This document shows, one piece after another, positions 6,035-9,456 of a stretch of 9,456 bases of DNA (the first letter of the stretch is position 1; every line of letters starts with the position of its first letter). The notes beneath the pieces were generated by a model. That model made no database searches, was not told where the DNA came from, and saw nothing but the letters and a program-made list of their open reading frames with translations. Source of the DNA: an uncultured Chloroflexota bacterium. Its GTDB lineage: Bacteria; Chloroflexota; UBA4733. The position numbers and the translations under genes were made by a program. The stretch is taken from positions 1 to 9,456 of the forward strand of contig CALBSQ010000064.1 of assembly GCA_937967325.1 (NCBI GenBank), read 5' to 3'.

Positions 6035-6069
6035 ATCTGGATGATACATCCAAAGTACCGGTCCGTCAA
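6034..6069 (-). promoter_or_regulatory. Sigma-70 type promoter of the RpiR gene, apparently leaderless
   Basis: On the - strand, TTGACG (6069-6064), a 17-base spacer, then TATCAT (6046-6041). Six bases separate the -10 from the GTG at 6034, so the predicted +1 is the first base of the start codon. No Shine-Dalgarno sequence precedes either candidate start. Confidence 0.6.
6038..6052. promoter_or_regulatory. Dyad operator candidate over the RpiR -10 box
   Basis: TGGATGATACATCCA has perfect 6-bp arms (TGGATG/CATCCA) around a 3-base centre and covers the whole -10 element. A wider pair, TTTGG (6026-6030) with CCAAA (6050-6054), surrounds it. The position suits repression by a dimeric or tetrameric regulator such as the gene product itself. 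This is inference from location and symmetry only. Confidence 0.45.
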
Positions 6070-6086
6070 GCCCGTCATGCTCGTCG

Positions 6087-6122
6087 TTGACCTCGCTGCC
6101 ACCTATTCCGTAGCATGAGGTG
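6087..6122 (+). promoter_or_regulatory. Candidate promoter of the acyltransferase operon
   Basis: TTGACC (6087-6092), an 18-base spacer and TAGCAT (6111-6116) would start transcription near 6122-6123, about 65 bases before the chosen TTG. Its -35 lies back to back with the RpiR -35, only 17 bases apart, so the two promoters could share regulation. The -10 matches only four of six consensus bases. Confidence 0.4.
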
Positions 6123-6187
6123 CGCTGATCAAGCTGTTGGCCGGCGTCGCGGTCGCGCTGGATGGGCCGGCCACAGTGAGGAGAAGC

Positions 6188-7081
6188 TTGGTAGCGACGC
6201 TCCCCCGGCTGGCCTCTCTGGAGCGGTGGCTGATCCCATTCCTGGACCTGGGAAGCGCCATAGTCAACGCGCTGCCGGTATGGTTTGGCTATGCCCTGGC
6301 CGACGTGGGCGGCCTGACCAGCTATTGGGTGCTGCCGCGGAAGCGTCAGGCGGCGCGAACGAATTTCTCGGTTGCCTTGGATCGACCGCCGGCTTCGCCG
6401 CCGGTCGGCCGGATTGTGCGGAAGTCCTTCCGTACCTACTCGCGGATGGTTGTCGATGTCCTGCGCTTGCGGACGATGCCCATCGAACGCCTGAAATCGT
6501 GGATTGAGCTGCACGGTCTAGAGCATTTGGACGCGGCGCTCGCTCGCGGCAAAGGCGTTATTCTGGTCACGCCGCACGTAGGCAATTGGGAGCCCGCTTC
6601 CAACGTCGTTGCCATGTTCTCGTACGACGTCCTGGCGGTGGTTGGCAGCGGTCTGGTGAGCCGGGCGGTATCCCAATCGCGTCAACGAGCGGGCATGACG
6701 GTCGTGGAGCACACCCGCGCCGCCAGACCGGCCATGCGAGCCCTCCGACAGAACAGCGTCGTGATTCTGGTAGCTGACCTGGTCAAGGATTACCGCGCCG
6801 CTCCGGTGCGGCTGTTTGGGCGAGACGCCCACATCGCGGCCGGCCCCGCTCACCTTGCCGTACGGACCGGCGCGGCGTTAGTACCGGTAGTGTCAATCCG
6901 CCAGGCGGACAACACGAGCATCATTCGCTGCGAGCCGCCGCTCTACGTCGACCAGCACGCCGACACGGTCGCTGAAAGCAACCGTCTCTCCCAAGCTATC
7001 GCCGCCTATTTTGAGCGAACCATCGTCGCCCATCCCGAACAGTGGTATCCCTACCGCCCGCTCCTGGAGGGAAGAGCATGA
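6188..7081 (+). CDS. LpxL/HtrB-type lysophospholipid acyltransferase (PIM acyltransferase-like)
   Basis: Predicted to transfer a fatty-acyl chain to a glycolipid or lysophospholipid at the inner face of the cytoplasmic membrane. With the TTG at 6188 it has 297 residues, the usual family size. A hydrophobic N-terminal segment (about 13-50) is followed by an R-x-x-x-R-x-N-F region (53-60), which is typical. The catalytic H-x4-D/E motif appears as P-H-V-G-N-W-E (129-135, His130 and Glu135). A block near 207-219 (V-R-L-F-G-R-D-A-H-I-A-A-G) and the closing H-P-E-Q-W-Y-P-Y-R-P-L (282-292) also fit the LpxL/phosphatidylinositol-mannoside acyltransferase family. The start rests on GAGGAG at 6178-6183; in-frame GTG 6176 and TTG 6137 are alternatives. 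The stop overlaps the next gene (ATGA). Linkage to two dehydratase-like genes suggests supply and use of acyl chains. The acceptor lipid is unknown; no LPS genes are visible here. Confidence 0.87.
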   Translation: MVATLPRLASLERWLIPFLDLGSAIVNALPVWFGYALADVGGLTSYWVLPRKRQAARTNFSVALDRPPASPPVGRIVRKSFRTYSRMVVDVLRLRTMPIERLKSWIELHGLEHLDAALARGKGVILVTPHVGNWEPASNVVAMFSYDVLAVVGSGLVSRAVSQSRQRAGMTVVEHTRAARPAMRALRQNSVVILVADLVKDYRAAPVRLFGRDAHIAAGPAHLAVRTGAALVPVVSIRQADNTSIIRCEPPLYVDQHADTVAESNRLSQAIAAYFERTIVAHPEQWYPYRPLLEGRA

Positions 7082-7500
7082 CGCTCGATCCGGCGACGCT
7101 CTCTGCAGGGCATCAATTTCCGCGCCATTCCTTCAGCGTGACTGGGGAGGAAGTACGGCAGTATCTGGAGGCGGTGGGCGATCAATGGCCGGGCTATGCA
7201 CAGTTGGACGCGGTGGCGCCACCACTCTTCCTCATCGCGAAGGGTCTCGGCATGCTCCTGGCCGCTATCGGCTTGCCGCCCGGCAGCGTCCACGGTTCCC
7301 AAGAGTGCGAGTTCGTCCATCCTGTGCGGCCGGGCACGGAGCTGGTCTTAGAGGCTGGCGTCACCCGTGCCGCGACTCGACAGGGTCAGCGCTTCGTCAC
7401 CGTGGAGATGGCTGCGCGGGAGGACGACATGCTCGTCTGTCGCGGCCGGGCGCTGCTGATCATTCCAGGCGACGCGCGGCGACCGGACAGATCGAGCTGA
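7078..7500 (+). CDS. MaoC-like dehydratase, N-terminal-type (HadA-like) subunit
   Basis: A 140-residue single hotdog-fold protein resembling the N-terminal half of FAS1/MaoC double-hotdog dehydratases. The hotdog helix region reads V-R-Q-Y-L-E-A-V-G-D (26-35), then A-P-P-L-F-L (47-52), and the conserved strand V-H-G-S-Q-E-C-E-F-V-H-P-V-R-P-G (71-86). The hydratase-2 catalytic pattern (Asp...Asn-Pro-x-His) is degenerate: the Asp of G-D remains but the Asn-Pro-x-His part is absent, so this is probably the non-catalytic, substrate-gating partner, as HadA is for HadB in mycobacteria. The ATG overlaps the acyltransferase stop as ATGA and has GGAGG at 7066-7070. The stop shares its A with the ATG of the next gene. 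Acting as the partner of the downstream protein is inference from family and operon context. Confidence 0.8.
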   Translation: MTLDPATLSAGHQFPRHSFSVTGEEVRQYLEAVGDQWPGYAQLDAVAPPLFLIAKGLGMLLAAIGLPPGSVHGSQECEFVHPVRPGTELVLEAGVTRAATRQGQRFVTVEMAAREDDMLVCRGRALLIIPGDARRPDRSS

Positions 7501-7910
7501 TGTCGCTGCCGGCAGTAGGCGTCGAATATGTCACCAGCCGTTCGGTGACCCAGCTACAGATCAACGCCTACGCCGAGGCGAGTGGCGACCGCAATCCGCT
7601 GCACGTGGACCCGGTATTCGCAGTATCGACGCCACTTGGCGGCACGGTCGCTCACGGCATGCTGGTCCTCGGTTGGGTCTCCGCCTTGCTGACCGAGGCC
7701 TTCGGCCACGCGTGGATCCGACACGGAACCTTGCGCGTGCGTTTTCGCACCCCTGCTCGTCCCGGCGATACGCTCGCACTGCGCGCGCAGGTGACGAGTG
7801 TCGATTCCCAGGACGAGGTCACTAAGCTCGGTCTCACGGTCACGGCGACGAACCAAGGCGGGGACGAGGTTCTCTCGGGTCAGGCCACCGTGGCTATTCC
7901 GCGGAGGTAA
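7500..7910 (+). CDS. MaoC-like (R)-specific enoyl/3-hydroxyacyl dehydratase, catalytic (HadB-like) subunit
   Basis: A 136-residue hotdog-fold protein carrying the complete hydratase-2 motif: Y-A-E-A-S-G-D-R-N-P-L-H-V-D (24-37), with catalytic Asp30 and His35 (the counterparts of Asp31/His36 in Aeromonas PhaJ). G-G-T-V-A-H-G-M-L (47-55) follows, the usual second block of MaoC domains. It should interconvert (R)-3-hydroxyacyl and trans-2-enoyl thioesters, carried on ACP or CoA. TGATG overlap with the preceding gene (the A at 7500 is shared) implies coupled translation at equal dose, as expected for a heterodimer; the Shine-Dalgarno sequence is weak (GAGCTG). A stand-alone PhaJ-type hydratase is the alternative. 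The 3' end overlaps the convergent methyltransferase gene by 17 bases. Confidence 0.86.
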   Translation: MSLPAVGVEYVTSRSVTQLQINAYAEASGDRNPLHVDPVFAVSTPLGGTVAHGMLVLGWVSALLTEAFGHAWIRHGTLRVRFRTPARPGDTLALRAQVTSVDSQDEVTKLGLTVTATNQGGDEVLSGQATVAIPRR

Positions 7911-8778
7911 CAACCAGTCCGCGCTCCGCGGCTGCCGCGCCTCTCCTTTCCCGGCTCGGTTCGGCGCCTTCCGTTTGTGCCAGCGCTACCAGCAAACCCC
8001 CAGCAACAGTGAACGGCTCTTCCAGGTAGCCACCATACACGCGGACGCGCCCGAAGCCGCAACGGGCCAGCAGGTGCTCCAGCTCAAAGCGCGTGGTGTA
8101 GCGGACTGCGTATTCAAAATGGTGCTGCCGGCGGCCGCCGTCCGGGCCCGTCACCTCGTAGACGTGCGCCAGACGCCTGATCTGGTGAGTCTGGTCAGTC
8201 CAGCGATGGATGTCCATTCGGCTGAGTGTCACACCCGATCCGAGCTCCGGCGCAGCACGCCGATAGACGTCCTGGGTAAAGCCTTCCGGCAAAAGCAGGT
8301 GCGCGGCGCTGAGCGCCGCCGTAGCGATTGTCAGCGCGCCACCCGGCCTCAGTGCCGCCTGGAGGCCGAGCAGGCATCGTTGCTGCTCGGTCGACGTCAT
8401 CAATGAAGCGAACGTGTTGTAACCCAGTACGGCCAGGCCGACGGCGTGGACAGGCAGGCTCTGATCAAGGGTGCGAAGATCGGCTTTGAGGACAGTAACC
8501 CTTCGCCGGATGGCTGGCGCTTCGGCGCGTAGCTTTCGCCGGAGCTGAGTGAGCATCGCGGGGGCCCGGTCCAACGCGATCACCCGGCGCCCGGCGAGTG
8601 CGAGCGGCAGGCTCAGCCGTCCGGTGCCACAGCCGAGGTCCGCCACCTGCTCATCGATGCCGGCAGCCAGCGACACCGCCCAATCGACGTCGTCGCTTGC
8701 CCCGCCATGCTCGCCGTCATAGATCGTGGCGATGAACGGATCGAGATGCGGATCGGTCGCGGGCTCGTCGTCGCCCAT
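7894..8778 (-). CDS. Class I SAM-dependent methyltransferase
   Basis: A 294-residue cytoplasmic methyltransferase with unknown substrate. Near the N-terminus D-P-F-I-A-T-I-Y-D-G-E-H (13-24) matches the aromatic/acidic segment common in this methyltransferase group. SAM motif I is V-A-D-L-G-C-G-T-G-R-L (45-55); the acidic end of strand 2 is I-A-L-D-R (67-71, Asp70 expected to bind the ribose). Motif II/III residues include K-A-D-L-R (98-102), and a post-motif R-P-G-G-A-L (144-149) follows. The C-terminal half forms the substrate cap and ends V-A-G-G-L-L-V-A-L (258-266), then a low-complexity Glu/Arg/Ala tail. The ATG at 8778 is chosen because GGAGG (8784-8788) lies five bases upstream. ATG 8808, ten residues earlier, falls inside the predicted -10. 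Divergent from the MerR gene and convergent with the dehydratase gene. Confidence 0.86.
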   Translation of the reverse strand: MGDDEPATDPHLDPFIATIYDGEHGGASDDVDWAVSLAAGIDEQVADLGCGTGRLSLPLALAGRRVIALDRAPAMLTQLRRKLRAEAPAIRRRVTVLKADLRTLDQSLPVHAVGLAVLGYNTFASLMTSTEQQRCLLGLQAALRPGGALTIATAALSAAHLLLPEGFTQDVYRRAAPELGSGVTLSRMDIHRWTDQTHQIRRLAHVYEVTGPDGGRRQHHFEYAVRYTTRFELEHLLARCGFGRVRVYGGYLEEPFTVAGGLLVALAQTEGAEPSRERRGAAAAERGLVVTSAE

Positions 8779-8799
8779 CGTCGCCTCCACGGGACAGAA

Positions 8800-8812
8800 G
8801 CCTGCCATTATC
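8800..8812 (-). promoter_or_regulatory. Candidate promoter (-10) of the methyltransferase gene
   Basis: GATAAT (8812-8807 on the - strand) matches five of six -10 bases and would start transcription near 8800. The 22-base leader would contain the GGAGG at 8784-8788. I found no good -35 at the expected distance. Confidence 0.4.
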
Positions 8813-8856
8813 CTCGAATCCTGCTCGCGGCGGGGGAGCGAACAGGGTTGGCTGGC

Positions 8857-8869
8857 TATACTAGCAGCG
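8857..8869 (+). promoter_or_regulatory. Promoter -10 of the MerR gene, apparently leaderless
   Basis: TATACT (8857-8862) matches five of six -10 bases. Six bases follow, and the predicted +1 is the G of the GTG at 8869. No Shine-Dalgarno sequence lies upstream and no -35 is evident, as can occur where an activator assists. An imperfect dyad (GCTA-TAC-TAGC, 8855-8865, off by one base at the outer flanks) is centred on the -10. Confidence 0.5.
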
Positions 8870-9303
8870 TGAAAATCGGGGCGGTTGCCAAGGTTCTGGA
8901 CGTTCCGGTGCCGACTGTCCGTCGATGGACGCAGGAGTTCGCCGATGGTTTGTCGCCTGGCGCCCGCGCGGGCGACGGTATCGTACGAACGTTCACCCAC
9001 GAGGACGTGCTGCTGCTGCGCGAGGCGCGCGACCTGTTGGAGCAGGATCTCACTTATGCCGCCGTGCGCCGCAAGCTCGCGGAGCGTGGCCTCGTAAAAC
9101 CACCGCCGTCCGCGCCAGCGGCAGCGGACGGCCCCGTCGATGAGGAAGAGCGGGAGGTCGCTGTCCGTTTTGTTCGAACCGTGATCGACGACGTGTTCGG
9201 GCCGCACCTGGCGCGCATTGCCGCGTTAGAGCAGCAGGTTCGCGAGCTACGCGAAGCGCTCGGCGGCGACACTGCTCAACGCCGCCGCTGGCCTTTCAAG
9301 TAA
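8869..9303 (+). CDS. MerR family transcriptional regulator
   Basis: A 144-residue regulator. It opens with the MerR winged helix-turn-helix: M-K-I-G-A-V-A-K-V-L-D-V-P-V-P-T-V-R-R-W (1-20), then the wing, ending in R-T-F-T-H-E-D-V-L-L-L (40-50), where family members usually show R-x-Y-x-x-x-D-l. A proline/alanine linker (about 77-88) leads to an acidic helix and a predicted coiled coil with leucine/valine spacing (A-R-I-A-A-L-E-Q-Q-V-R-E-L-R, 115-128) for dimerisation. There are no cysteines, so metal or redox sensing of the classic MerR/SoxR kind is unlikely; no effector domain is recognisable. The GTG at 8869 starts exactly at the first helix of the fold and coincides with the predicted transcript start. 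It is divergent from the methyltransferase gene, which it may control. Its 3' end overlaps a probable - strand gene by eight bases. Confidence 0.87.
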   Translation: MKIGAVAKVLDVPVPTVRRWTQEFADGLSPGARAGDGIVRTFTHEDVLLLREARDLLEQDLTYAAVRRKLAERGLVKPPPSAPAAADGPVDEEEREVAVRFVRTVIDDVFGPHLARIAALEQQVRELREALGGDTAQRRRWPFK

Positions 9304-9456
9304 GCGGTCGCCGCGCCCCTCGATGCAGCTGCACGGTCGGTGCATGGCTTGCCAGCACACCCGCGTCGTTCAGTGCGCCGCGCCTTTCCAGCAAGCTATC
9401 GCCGTGGCGCTCCGCCAGGTCGATGCAACATCGTGGGTCAGACCCCGCGCCGTAAA
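9296..9456 (-). CDS. Probable 3' end of an unidentified gene, cut by the window edge
   Basis: On the - strand one frame is open from the window edge (first full codon ending at 9454) to a TGA at 9298-9296, giving 53 residues. The sequence (for example C-I-D-L-A-E-R-H-G-D-S-L-L-E-R-R-G-A-L) has a balanced composition and about 70% G/C at third codon positions, unlike the other frames here, which are short or interrupted. I do not recognise a family. It would overlap the last codons of the MerR gene tail to tail by eight bases. A non-coding stretch remains possible, because only about 160 bases are visible. Confidence 0.45.
   Translation of the reverse strand, partial: YGAGSDPRCCIDLAERHGDSLLERRGALNDAGVLASHAPTVQLHRGARRPLT

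Noticed and set aside
9435..9445. Palindrome GGGTCAGACCC
   Set aside because: A perfect 5-bp-arm dyad, but single copy in the window and inside a probable coding frame; too little to call a regulatory site.

Overview
The window is about 9.5 kb of high-GC, gene-dense bacterial chromosome. Start codons include GTG and TTG, and genes are packed with stop/start overlaps. No phage, plasmid or transposase gene is visible. The organism cannot be fixed from sequence alone. A deep-branching high-GC lineage such as Chloroflexota is my best guess, from the PurA variant, the NagA-like and methyltransferase subfamilies, and the apparent leaderless GTG genes. Confidence in that placement is low.

Left block (1-3159, + strand): a leader with a sigma-54-like box; a small YtxH-like membrane-anchored Ala/Gln-rich protein; an N-acetylglucosamine-6-phosphate deacetylase-like amidohydrolase; and a Gfo/Idh/MocA NAD(P)-dependent oxidoreductase whose start overlaps the amidohydrolase stop. 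The last two look like a translationally coupled amino-sugar or sugar-phosphate module.

Gap (3160-3666): about 0.5 kb of non-coding DNA. It holds a nested inverted-repeat element with outer arms of 69 and 71 bp facing each other. Inside lie a 16-bp imperfect pair and a perfect 27-bp pair, each copy of which is itself near-palindromic. It sits between convergent transcription units.

Middle block (3667-6069, - strand): a MurR/RpiR-type regulator (HTH plus SIS domain), then purA (adenylosuccinate synthetase), then a 47-codon ORF directly after purA. The regulator has a good promoter placed so that transcription should begin on the first base of a GTG codon. A 15-bp dyad covers its -10 box.

Right block (6087-9456): a divergent + strand operon encodes an LpxL/PIM-type lysophospholipid acyltransferase and two small hotdog-fold proteins resembling a HadA/HadB-type heterodimeric (R)-3-hydroxyacyl dehydratase. 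All three genes are joined by stop/start overlaps and suggest a lipid-acylation cassette. A class I methyltransferase on the - strand overlaps the 3' end of this operon. Divergent from it is a MerR-family regulator, also apparently leaderless. The window ends in the probable 3' end of another - strand gene, overlapping the MerR gene tail to tail.

The best candidates for a second look are the nested inverted-repeat element, the leaderless promoter geometry at two regulator genes, and the acyltransferase plus split-dehydratase operon.
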